A DNA stretch of 64,000 bases from Paenibacillaceae bacterium (GTDB taxonomy: Bacteria; Bacillota; Bacilli; Paenibacillales; NBRC-103111): positions 62,001 through 126,000 of the forward strand of contig JAQSYI010000011.1 in NCBI GenBank assembly GCA_029256185.1, in the 5' to 3' direction. Shown one piece after another: positions 8,867-17,593 of the stretch (position 1 is the first letter of the stretch; every line of letters starts with the position of its first letter). Below the pieces are notes generated by a model. The model did no database searches, had not been told where the DNA came from, and saw only the letters and a list, made by a program, of their open reading frames with translations. A program made the translations under genes and the position numbers.

Positions 8867-10930
8867 ATGATGATGCAAAAATATCCGCCAATAAATTCCC
8901 GATACCCTCATCTTCTTCATGGAGGCGACTATAATCCGGAGCAGTGGAGGGATACGCCGGAGATCTGGGATGAAGATATGCGGCTTATGCAGTTGGCCCA
9001 TTGCAATGCCATGTCCATCGGCATATTCTCCTGGGTGAGCCTGGAGCCCTCCGAGGGTGTGTTTAACTTTGAGTGGATGGACAGAATCATGGATAAGTTA
9101 GCTCAAAATAATGCGAATGCTGTATTTGCCACCCCTAGTGGAGCAAGACCGGCTTGGATGTCGCAGCAATACCCCGAGGTGTTGAGGGTTGCTCCGAACC
9201 GTCAGCGCAATCTGCATGGAGAGCGGCATAATCATTGTTACACTTCACCGGTTTACAGGCAAAAAACAAGGATCATCAATCAGAAGCTGGCGGAAAGATA
9301 TAAGGACCATCCGGCATTGCTAATCTGGCATATATCCAACGAATATGGAGGGGAATGCCATTGCGAGCTGTGTCAGGAGGCTTTTCGCAGTTGGTTAAAG
9401 GAACAGTTCGATCATGATCTCGACAAGCTGAATCATGAATGGTGGACCGGTTTTTGGAGCCACACGTATACGGACTGGTCGCAAATCGAATCACCCGCTC
9501 CCCATGGAGAGATGTGCTTGCATGGCCTGACAATAAATTGGAAGCGCTTTATAACCCACCAAACCTTGGGATTTATGAAGAATGAGATTGCAGCGCTAAA
9601 AGAAATAACGCCGGATATCCCGGTTACCACCAATTTTATGGGCACTTACCCCCACCTGAATTACTGGAAGCTAGCGCCTGCCGTCGATGTGATTTCCTGG
9701 GATAATTACCCGTCCTGGCACGGGAATGAGCCGGATTGGAGGCTGGCCAGCCGAATCGGCTTTGTCCATGATATCAACCGCTCCCTAAAAGGCGGCAAGC
9801 CCTTTATGATGATGGAAAGCACGCCAAGCATGGTGAACTGGCAGAATATCAACAAGTTCAAGCGTCCGGGCATGCATCTGCTGTCCTCTATCCAGGCAAT
9901 TGCCCACGGCTCCGATACGGTTCAATACTTCCAATGGCGTAAAAGCCGGGGCTCATCGGAGAAATTCCACGGGGCCGTCGTTGATCATTGCGGCCATGAG
10001 CATACAAGAGTATTCCAGGATGTGTCCGCCGTAGGCCGGGTTCTTGAGCAACTGGATGAGATCGTCGGAACTACGGTCAGGCCGGAGGTTGCCATCATCT
10101 ATGACTGGGAAAACCGTTGGGGCATCGAGGAGCTTCAGGGACTGCGCAAGGACAAGCGAGACTACGAATTTACCTGTCAGAGGCATTATGAAGCATTTTG
10201 GAAAAAAGGGGTTCCTGTGGATGTGATTGATATGGACTCTGATTTTTCATCCTACAAGCTGTTGATTGCTCCCATGCTGTATATGATAAGGCCAGGGGTT
10301 GCCGAGCGGATGGAGCAGTTTGTGAAGGAAGGAGGAACCTTAGTTGCGACCTATTGGAGCGGAATTGTGAATGAACATGATTTATGTTTTCTGGGGGGCT
10401 TCCCGGGACCGCTCAGAGGAATATTGGGGATTTGGTCGGAGGAAATCGATTCGTTGTTCGACCATGATGTCAATTATGTCGTTCCCGCAGGGGAATGCCA
10501 ATTGAAATTGAAGGATCAATATGAAGCCCGCATCTATTGCGATCTGATTCATGCTGAAGCAGCCAATGTCTTGGCAAGCTACGGGAGTGATTTTTACGCC
10601 GGAAGGCCGGCATTGACGGTGAACCCGTATGGAAGCGGCCAGGCGTATTATATCGCCTTCCGCAACGATGATGACTTTTTGCCCGATTTTTACAACAGTC
10701 TAATTTCTGATCTGCAGATAAAAAGGGCATTGGAGGTTGAGCTTCCCGAAGGCATGACCGCCCAGGTTCGGTCTGACGGCAAGGGGGAGTACATATTCCT
10801 GATGAACTTCACGGTTGAGGAACAGCAGCTGGATCTTGGCTCTGCAGTGCTTAACGATGTAGTGACAGGTGAGCAAGCGACGGGCATTATTGGCTTGGAA
10901 GGGCACGGGGTAAAGATTTATCGACAATAG
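8867..10930 (+). CDS. Beta-galactosidase, glycoside hydrolase family 42
   Basis: 687 residues, the usual GH42 length. The start LHGGDYNPEQW and PSGARPAWMSQQYPEVL are GH42 signatures. The acid/base is Glu159 in WHISNEYGG and the nucleophile Glu317 in MMMESTPSMVNW. CHCELCQ with an earlier Cys matches the family's zinc site. There is no signal peptide, so it works in the cytoplasm, trimming beta-galactosides (or alpha-L-arabinopyranosides, as some family members do) from imported oligosaccharides. Three ATGs in a row (8867, 8870, 8873) follow GAGAGGT; the exact one is uncertain. The next gene begins 11 bp downstream. Confidence 0.93.
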   Translation: MMMQKYPPINSRYPHLLHGGDYNPEQWRDTPEIWDEDMRLMQLAHCNAMSIGIFSWVSLEPSEGVFNFEWMDRIMDKLAQNNANAVFATPSGARPAWMSQQYPEVLRVAPNRQRNLHGERHNHCYTSPVYRQKTRIINQKLAERYKDHPALLIWHISNEYGGECHCELCQEAFRSWLKEQFDHDLDKLNHEWWTGFWSHTYTDWSQIESPAPHGEMCLHGLTINWKRFITHQTLGFMKNEIAALKEITPDIPVTTNFMGTYPHLNYWKLAPAVDVISWDNYPSWHGNEPDWRLASRIGFVHDINRSLKGGKPFMMMESTPSMVNWQNINKFKRPGMHLLSSIQAIAHGSDTVQYFQWRKSRGSSEKFHGAVVDHCGHEHTRVFQDVSAVGRVLEQLDEIVGTTVRPEVAIIYDWENRWGIEELQGLRKDKRDYEFTCQRHYEAFWKKGVPVDVIDMDSDFSSYKLLIAPMLYMIRPGVAERMEQFVKEGGTLVATYWSGIVNEHDLCFLGGFPGPLRGILGIWSEEIDSLFDHDVNYVVPAGECQLKLKDQYEARIYCDLIHAEAANVLASYGSDFYAGRPALTVNPYGSGQAYYIAFRNDDDFLPDFYNSLISDLQIKRALEVELPEGMTAQVRSDGKGEYIFLMNFTVEEQQLDLGSAVLNDVVTGEQATGIIGLEGHGVKIYRQ

Positions 10931-10941
10931 GGGGAAACGAA

Positions 10942-13665
10942 ATGGTACATGCACGAACAAATCCAAGCAGGATATTCCTGACTATGCTGCTCCTTGTAAG
11001 TTTACTGAGTATGCTCTTTGCTCCGGCAGGAGACCGTATCGCTTCAGCCGCGACTCCGCCTCCCGGCTACCTGGTGTATGAATCCCTCACTGATCCTGCT
11101 ACCGGTCTTAATGGGTGGGATACGATCTCGACTCATCCCGGCAATCCTGGCACCACGGTGGGCAAAACCGTATACGGAATTGCTCCGGATCTAAGCGGAG
11201 CCGGAGGCTACGCCTTGATGATCGCCGATTCGGATTCGGCAGGCCAAGCCTCTGTGACCAAAGGCTTCGAGGCGCAAAACGGTCTTTTATCCGTTCAGTG
11301 GGATGTCCAGAGTAATACATCGTTAACCCAGTACGGAAGAGTGCTGCTCCGCAACGGCAGTACAGCGGCGCTCGAAATCTCCACCAGTGTGTCCAATGGC
11401 CAGCTTCGGCTGCATTATATCAACAGCGGGAATGCAGAGGTGGCGATTGCAGATATAAGTGATAATACGTGGTATACCGTACGCGTCATTGCGGATATGG
11501 TGAATAAGGCCATGGATGTGTACGTGAATGATGTCAAAAAGGTATCCGGGGTTCCCTTTAAGAGCTCCCAGGCTAAAGTGGACAGCTTCATGTTTGTAAC
11601 TCCATGGGGGAGCTCAGGCGCAGGATATATCAAGAATGTAATCATGACAAATCAGAATGTCCCGCCAATCGGCCAGCTGCCGTCGCCGACACCAACGCCT
11701 ACGCCTCTGCCGACACCAACGCCGATCAGTAAGCTGGAGGTGCAGGAGCCGGTTTCGGTGGACAACTGGAAGGGCGTCACATGGGACCCTGAGCCTCTGG
11801 GCAGCGGTATGTATGATGAATTTGGCCTCAACGGCGATATCAACAACATGAAGTATGCAGGGATACATTGGGTCAGGGTGTGGACCGGCTATTGGGAATC
11901 GGAAGCGGCTCTTGAGCAAAGACTGACTGCCCTGAAGAATGCAGGTCTCCAGGCCTTCCTGATCTATAAGGATGGGGACAGAATCATCAGTGATGCGGAT
12001 GAAGCGATAAAGGTAGAGAAGCTGAAAAGCGTGGTTGCCAAGTATAAGGATTATATTAAGTATTGGGAAATTCATAACGAGCAAAATCTGGACAGCTATT
12101 GGTATCTGGGCAACCGGGAGGGAGAGGGGACAACAGACCCTGCCGCTCCCTTCAATGCAGCCGTTCACAATTATGTCCTCCGGCTGCAGAATTACTATCA
12201 AGCCATCAAGTCAGTGGACCCCGATGCAGTTGTCATATGCGGCGGGCTTAGCGATTACATGTACACAGCCTTTATTGAGCGTTTGCGAGTGGAGGAGGCT
12301 TACAAGTACTTCGATGAGTTTGCGTTCCATCCCTATGACAGCAACCCGGACATGGTGATTCAGCAGATGGATCAGCTGTACGCCATCATGGATACATGGC
12401 CTGCGCCTTACAAGGATATGCCGGTCTGGTATACCGAAATCGGCTTCAGCACCACGCCAGGCGGCTCCAGTGTGCCCAATGAAGCGACCAAGGCTGCCTA
12501 TTTGACCGAATTAATGACCAAAATGCTGCAAAGAATGAAGGTGGTCCGTCCTATTATTTGGTATGGTCTGCACGAGACCAGCACGCAAGCCGGCTTTGGC
12601 CTGACCCAAAAGTTTTATAGCGGAGGCAAGATATATTACTCCCGCCTGCCTGCGCTGGATGCTTACAGAGCAATTGACGACCATGCCAATGCTCCTGTTG
12701 CGGCTCAGAGTGAAGTTGTCGTAAGTCTTGGCTTGATTGATGCGGTTCAGACTGCTTCAGTGAATACGTCAGTGTATTATGACTCCAGCCGGTTCGCTCT
12801 TGTCGACGTGCAGCTAACGGGACCTGCGGCTGTGTCCTCCATGATCTATGCGGATGAGGAACCAGGAAAAGTCCGGATTGCCGTGAACTATACGAATACC
12901 AATCCAGGGGGCAAGGTTGCAGATCTCCGGTTTACCACCAATCAAGCGGCAGGAACGAGAGCAAGCGTGTTTACAAGTAAAGCTGAGGTTGTACAAGCCG
13001 GGATCATGTATCAGGCATTGGACGGAAGCCTGAGTCTTACAGTTGTCGGCGCTCCAGTGGTAAACGCTGCACCGGTTCTGGATGCAATCGGATCGAAGCA
13101 TACCAGCGAAGGGGCTGCTCTTGTTTTCCGCGTAAATGCGGTCGACCCGAATGAAGATACGCTTGCTTACAGTGCGGATTCTTTGCCTGCAGGGGCAGTC
13201 TTCGATAACAGCAACAAAACCTTCAGTTGGACCCCGGCCTTTAATCAGTCGGGCGCCTATACGGTAAGATTCGATGTCACTGATGGAACATTGTCGGCTT
13301 ATGAAGAGGTAACCATCCTTGTGAATGACCAAGCGGAATTTGCGATAGGAACGCCTATTTTCAAGGATGCGGCAGGGAATACCCTTACTCATCTGAGGGC
13401 TTCAGCAGATTTGCGCAGCAGCGTGAGCATCACCAATCAAACGGTGGCCGAGCAGCATGCAGCATTCATTCTGGCCCTGTATGCACCTGATGGCACATTC
13501 CGGAATCTGTCCTTTGTTGAAGGCAGCATCCAGGCCAATGAAACCATGACCTTGAGCGCCGGCTTCCGGCTTCCGCCGGATGTAACGGGATACACGGTGA
13601 AAGCGTTCGTCTGGGACAGCATCGAAGGAATGCAGCCGCTTTCGAATGTGGTTACCTTTCAATAG
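10942..13665 (+). CDS. Secreted multidomain clan GH-A glycosidase 1 with cohesin-like domain
   Basis: 907 residues. Signal peptide 1-37; a jelly-roll (LamG/concanavalin-like) domain about 40-235; a Pro-Thr linker about 243-262; a (beta/alpha)8 catalytic domain about 263-575 with acid/base Glu380 in WEIHNEQN and nucleophile Glu499 in VWYTEIGF; a cohesin-like beta-sandwich about 590-705 (SVYYDSSRFALVDVQLTG; GGKVADLRFTT); an Ig-like putative-cell-wall domain about 712-797 (LPAGAVFDNSNKTFSWTPAF); and a C-terminal beta domain. The acid/base Asn-Glu pair and strand-7 Glu place it in clan GH-A, closest in pattern to GH39/GH5. It is the first of three paralogues here. Substrate unknown; GH42 next door suggests a galactose-containing polymer. 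Confidence 0.8.
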   Translation: MVHARTNPSRIFLTMLLLVSLLSMLFAPAGDRIASAATPPPGYLVYESLTDPATGLNGWDTISTHPGNPGTTVGKTVYGIAPDLSGAGGYALMIADSDSAGQASVTKGFEAQNGLLSVQWDVQSNTSLTQYGRVLLRNGSTAALEISTSVSNGQLRLHYINSGNAEVAIADISDNTWYTVRVIADMVNKAMDVYVNDVKKVSGVPFKSSQAKVDSFMFVTPWGSSGAGYIKNVIMTNQNVPPIGQLPSPTPTPTPLPTPTPISKLEVQEPVSVDNWKGVTWDPEPLGSGMYDEFGLNGDINNMKYAGIHWVRVWTGYWESEAALEQRLTALKNAGLQAFLIYKDGDRIISDADEAIKVEKLKSVVAKYKDYIKYWEIHNEQNLDSYWYLGNREGEGTTDPAAPFNAAVHNYVLRLQNYYQAIKSVDPDAVVICGGLSDYMYTAFIERLRVEEAYKYFDEFAFHPYDSNPDMVIQQMDQLYAIMDTWPAPYKDMPVWYTEIGFSTTPGGSSVPNEATKAAYLTELMTKMLQRMKVVRPIIWYGLHETSTQAGFGLTQKFYSGGKIYYSRLPALDAYRAIDDHANAPVAAQSEVVVSLGLIDAVQTASVNTSVYYDSSRFALVDVQLTGPAAVSSMIYADEEPGKVRIAVNYTNTNPGGKVADLRFTTNQAAGTRASVFTSKAEVVQAGIMYQALDGSLSLTVVGAPVVNAAPVLDAIGSKHTSEGAALVFRVNAVDPNEDTLAYSADSLPAGAVFDNSNKTFSWTPAFNQSGAYTVRFDVTDGTLSAYEEVTILVNDQAEFAIGTPIFKDAAGNTLTHLRASADLRSSVSITNQTVAEQHAAFILALYAPDGTFRNLSFVEGSIQANETMTLSAGFRLPPDVTGYTVKAFVWDSIEGMQPLSNVVTFQ

Positions 13666-13684
13666 ACGGCATTTCCAGTATGTA

Positions 13685-13709
13685 TTGGAGCGGCGAATAG
13701 CCGCTCCAA
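13685..13709 (+). promoter_or_regulatory. Perfect 10-bp hairpin upstream of the first SLH gene
   Basis: TTGGAGCGGC and GCCGCTCCAA flank a GAATA loop. It starts 19 bp after the glycosidase stop and ends 5 bp before the Shine-Dalgarno AAGGTGGAGG of the SLH gene. There is no T run, so it is not a typical terminator; it may protect or separate the two parts of the transcript, or tune translation of the SLH protein. Confidence 0.5.
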
Positions 13710-13730
13710 TATCCAAAGGTGGAGGATACT

Positions 13731-15620
13731 ATGAAAAAAATAATGAGTTTGTTGGTGATCGCATCCCTTCTGCTTGCCTTGCTTTCCTCCGCTGTCTATG
13801 CCTCTCCTTCCATAACAGTGGCGGCATCCGTTGATCAAACGGTGAAGAGGGTGTATCTATCCGGTACGATCTCCTCCGGCCAAGGGCAGCAGCTAAGCTT
13901 GATTGTTGTCAATCCTTCGGGAGGAACAGATTACATGGATCAGATCATCAGTGGTCCTGGCGGGTCATTCCAGTTTACCTATGTGCTTGATGAGCTTGTT
14001 GGGGGGACATACAGCGTTTATGTCGGCGGTACAGGAATAACCAGCCCGATAAGTACCCAATTTACTTATGCGCCTGAATCGGAGGGGACTGCTCTTGACT
14101 CAGAAGCGCCATCATGGCATGAAGGAGCAATTACGGCAACAAATGTCAGCCAGACCGGATTGACGTTCTCCTGGAGCGGAGCCGCGGATAACACCGCAGT
14201 AACACAGTATAGAGTGTATCAAGGCGAAGCATTGCTGGCTTCTGTGCCAGGAGCCGCATATGACGTAACCGGATTGACTGCCGGAACAGCCTATACGTTT
14301 CACATTCAAGCCGGAGATGCGTCTGGCAATTGGTCAGTAGATGGACCGTCAAAAACAATCAGAACTTCGGATTCCATCGAAATCAACGATATACCAACGC
14401 CAACGCCAACAACAGCACCGACACCAACGCCAGCATCGACACCGGCAGCAACTAATAAATTAATCCTCGATAAGCCTCTCCTGCATGCGGCAACAGGAGA
14501 GGCAACCGCCTCCGTAAAGGAAGGAGCAGTTATTAAAGCGCTTACTGAAGCCAAGACCGATTCGAACGGATTCAAAACGGCAGAGCTTGTCATACCCGCA
14601 GTAGAGGGAGCGACCGCTTATGTGCTGGAGCTGCCACCATCCGTCCTGTCATCTGGAAGCAAAGCAGAAGCGATCGAGGTAAAAACAGCCCACGGTACAG
14701 TAATCCTCCCCGCAAACATGCTGAATGCCAGTGAAGTTGAGGGGGCCCAAAAGGTGGCGCTCACAATAGCCAGGGTAGACGGAGTGAAGCTTGACGCCGC
14801 GCTAAGAGCTAAGACCGGCGGCAGGCCTGTTGTCGAGATCAGCTTGAAGCTGGACGGGTCAACAAAGGCATGGAGCAACCCCAATGCTCCGGTAACCGTA
14901 TCCGTACCATACCGTCCATCTGCGGCGGAGCTTGCCGATTCCGAGCATCTTGTCGTATGGTATATCGACGGTTCGGGCCGTGTAACGTCAGTTCCTTCCG
15001 GCAGATATGCAGCTTCAGACGGGGCGGTAACCTTCACGACCACTCATCTCAGCCAATATGCCATTGCTTATGTGCACAGAACCTTTCAGGATTTGACAGA
15101 CTATCCTTGGGCCCAAGCAGCAATTGAAGTCATGGCCTCCAAGGGAATTATCAACGGGGCCACCGCTGACTGCTACGCTCCTTCCGAAGCGATCAAGAGG
15201 GCGGATTTTATGCTTCTTCTCGTCAACGCATTGGGGCTGAACGCAGCAGCAGACACCAACTTTTCCGATGTTGATTCGACGTCATACTATTATGAGGCAT
15301 TGGCCATTGCCAAGAAGCTGGGGATAGCAGACGGCGAAGGCGACAACAGGTTCAATCCTGAGGCGCAGATTTCCCGGCAGGATGTGATGACACTGGCCGA
15401 TCGGGCAATGACATATGCCGGGAAAAACTTGAGCGTAGGCTCTGAAGCGGAGCTTGGCAAATTCGCTGACAAGTCCAGGGTTGCCGACTACGCAGTACGC
15501 AGCGTGGCCACTCTGGTCAAGGATGGATTCATTACCGGAGACGGAGCCAATCTCCATCCCCTGGATTATGCAACAAGAGCTGAGGCCGCAGTTATTATTT
15601 ACCGGATTTACAACAAGTAG
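13731..15620 (+). CDS. SLH-domain surface protein A
   Basis: 629 residues. Signal peptide (MKKIMSLLVIASLLLALLSS, cleaved near residue 25); an N-terminal beta-sandwich; a fibronectin type III domain about 125-215 (TGLTFSWSGAADNTAVTQYR; TAYTFHIQAGDASGNW); a Pro-Thr linker about 222-242; a large beta domain common in Paenibacillus SLH proteins; and three SLH repeats from about residue 445 to the end (WAQAAIEVMASKGIING; YYEALAIAKKLGIADGEGD; VRSVATLVKDGFITGDG). SLH repeats bind pyruvylated secondary wall polymer, so the protein is fixed to the cell surface. No catalytic motif and no dockerin is visible; with its place between glycosidases it may be a surface anchor or polymer-binding partner. Start ATG 13731 after AAGGTGGAGG. 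Confidence 0.85.
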   Translation: MKKIMSLLVIASLLLALLSSAVYASPSITVAASVDQTVKRVYLSGTISSGQGQQLSLIVVNPSGGTDYMDQIISGPGGSFQFTYVLDELVGGTYSVYVGGTGITSPISTQFTYAPESEGTALDSEAPSWHEGAITATNVSQTGLTFSWSGAADNTAVTQYRVYQGEALLASVPGAAYDVTGLTAGTAYTFHIQAGDASGNWSVDGPSKTIRTSDSIEINDIPTPTPTTAPTPTPASTPAATNKLILDKPLLHAATGEATASVKEGAVIKALTEAKTDSNGFKTAELVIPAVEGATAYVLELPPSVLSSGSKAEAIEVKTAHGTVILPANMLNASEVEGAQKVALTIARVDGVKLDAALRAKTGGRPVVEISLKLDGSTKAWSNPNAPVTVSVPYRPSAAELADSEHLVVWYIDGSGRVTSVPSGRYAASDGAVTFTTTHLSQYAIAYVHRTFQDLTDYPWAQAAIEVMASKGIINGATADCYAPSEAIKRADFMLLLVNALGLNAAADTNFSDVDSTSYYYEALAIAKKLGIADGEGDNRFNPEAQISRQDVMTLADRAMTYAGKNLSVGSEAELGKFADKSRVADYAVRSVATLVKDGFITGDGANLHPLDYATRAEAAVIIYRIYNK

Positions 15621-15699
15621 CATCTGCAGTCAAGCCCGCAAGGCAGCTGGAGCGGGATCCGCCCCGGCTGTTATAAGCAAATTCACAAGGAGGTTGTTT

Positions 15700-17568
15700 A
15701 TGAGCAAAAGATTGGTATGGTTTCTTAGTGTACTGCTGCTGGTTATGATTCTTCCGGTTGGAGCGGCTGTGGCGGCTCCCGTCCTTGCTAACCAGGGCTT
15801 TGAAACCGGCAGCACAAGCGGATGGGCAAGCTGGGGGTCGGCCCAGGCAGGTACAGCCTATAAGTACAGCGGTTCTTATGGCTTGAGGCTGGGACCGTCC
15901 TCTGGGTTGGAACAGGTCATCACGGGGTTGTCTCCCAATACTTATTACAAGCTGTCGGCGATGATTAAGGTGGAGGCTTCCCCGAATATGATTATTTTGG
16001 GTGTGAAGGAATATGGGAATCCGGAGGTGAGTGTCTCTTCGCAGGGAATCTATTACGATTCTCTTAAGTCCGTTACCTTTAAGACCGGGCCCGGTAATAC
16101 CACCGCCAAAATATATCTATTTAAAACCGGCTCCGCCAGTGGCAATGGTTACGCTGATTCTGTTGAGGTGGCTGAAATCTCTCCTCCATCGCCGCCGGTG
16201 CTGGACCCTGTTTCCCCGTATATGGATTCCAGCCATCCAACAACAGTGAATAATTGGAAAGGGGTGACGTGGGACCCGCTGCAGCTGGCCAACGGTATGT
16301 ATGATTTGAATGGCATCAACAGCGATATTATCAATATGAAGTACGCCGGCGTGCATTGGGTCAGAGTATGGACGGGGCCGTCTGAGTCTGCAGCTGCACT
16401 GGATCAGAAGATAACTGCATTGAAAAATGCCGGAATTCAACCCTTTATTTTTTTCTCAAAGGGTAACAAAACCTATGGCACACCACAAGAGGAGGCGGAA
16501 ACGGCAGCTTTATTAACGAATCTGGTAAATAGCTATAAGGATTCCATTAAGTATTGGGAGATTGGAAATGAACCCAACCTGGAAACCTACTGGGATCTTG
16601 GCGGTCGGGTTGGAGAGGGCACCAGCGATCCCAATGCGCCTTTTAATGTAGGCGTTCACAAGTATGTGCTACACCTGCAAAATTGCTATAACGCCATTAA
16701 GGCGGCCGATCCCACTGCGGTGGTGCTTTCGGCAGGCTTAAGCTCATACATGTATAAGGATTTTATGGATCGTATGACCGCAGAACAGGCGTATTTGTAC
16801 TTTGATGAATTTGCCTTCCATCCTTATGAGAAGACTCCGGATCTGGCCGTCAGTGTCATGGATACGGTCAGAAGTAAAATGAGCGCCTGGCCTGCGCCTC
16901 ATAACAACAAACCCATCTGGGTAACTGAAATCGGCTGGGATACTACACCGTACGATGAATCGTATAAGGCGGCCTTTCTGACTGAGGGCATGAAAAAAAT
17001 CGTCCAGAATATGAAATCGGTGCGGCCTGTAATCTGGTATGCCTTGCACGAGAAAAGCAGCGCCTCGGGGTTCGGACTGACCCAAAGACGGTATATCGGC
17101 AGTGTGCTTCAATATGACAGGTTGCCTGCCATTGAAAGCTACCGGGCTTTGAATGACCATCTGTTCCTGGTTGAGAATGCCGGTTTTGAAACAGGGGATA
17201 CCTTGAACTGGTCCACCTACGGGACAACGGTTGCTGACAGTGCAAACCCGATGTATGGAAGCTACGGCTTGAAGGTTGGCAAATCATCCGGAGCAGAGCA
17301 GGTCATCCGCAACCTATTTCCCAATACCACATACACATTGACTGTCATGGTGAAGGTATCGTCCGGCTCCGATACGGCTTCCATAACTGTAAAAAATTAC
17401 GGGGGCCCGGATTTGATTGCCTCCACAACGAGCACCACCTACACATCCAGGTCCATTACCTTTACTACTGGAGCCAACAGTTATTCAGCCAGAATTGCTT
17501 TGTACAAAGGCTCCGCCTCCGGAAACGGCTATGGATATTTTGATTCGATTCAACTGGTCAAGCAGTAA
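15700..17568 (+). CDS. Secreted clan GH-A glycosidase 2 with two CBM4/9-like domains
   Basis: 622 residues. Signal peptide to about residue 27; a carbohydrate-binding module about 28-160 (NQGFETGSTSGWASWGSA); the catalytic barrel about 180-485 with acid/base Glu291 in WEIGNEPN and nucleophile Glu410 in IWVTEIGW; then a second module about 490-622 (NAGFETGDTLNWSTYGTTV) related to the first. The NxGFE(T)G start and jelly-roll pattern fit CBM4/9/22-like modules. Unlike its two paralogues it lacks the cohesin-like domain and the Pro-Thr linker. Start ATG 15700 after AAGGAGG; it lies 79 bp after SLH protein A. Likely endo-acting on a wall-accessible polymer. Confidence 0.8.
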   Translation: MSKRLVWFLSVLLLVMILPVGAAVAAPVLANQGFETGSTSGWASWGSAQAGTAYKYSGSYGLRLGPSSGLEQVITGLSPNTYYKLSAMIKVEASPNMIILGVKEYGNPEVSVSSQGIYYDSLKSVTFKTGPGNTTAKIYLFKTGSASGNGYADSVEVAEISPPSPPVLDPVSPYMDSSHPTTVNNWKGVTWDPLQLANGMYDLNGINSDIINMKYAGVHWVRVWTGPSESAAALDQKITALKNAGIQPFIFFSKGNKTYGTPQEEAETAALLTNLVNSYKDSIKYWEIGNEPNLETYWDLGGRVGEGTSDPNAPFNVGVHKYVLHLQNCYNAIKAADPTAVVLSAGLSSYMYKDFMDRMTAEQAYLYFDEFAFHPYEKTPDLAVSVMDTVRSKMSAWPAPHNNKPIWVTEIGWDTTPYDESYKAAFLTEGMKKIVQNMKSVRPVIWYALHEKSSASGFGLTQRRYIGSVLQYDRLPAIESYRALNDHLFLVENAGFETGDTLNWSTYGTTVADSANPMYGSYGLKVGKSSGAEQVIRNLFPNTTYTLTVMVKVSSGSDTASITVKNYGGPDLIASTTSTTYTSRSITFTTGANSYSARIALYKGSASGNGYGYFDSIQLVKQ

Positions 17569-17593
17569 CATATATCAAGGGAGGCTTCTATTG

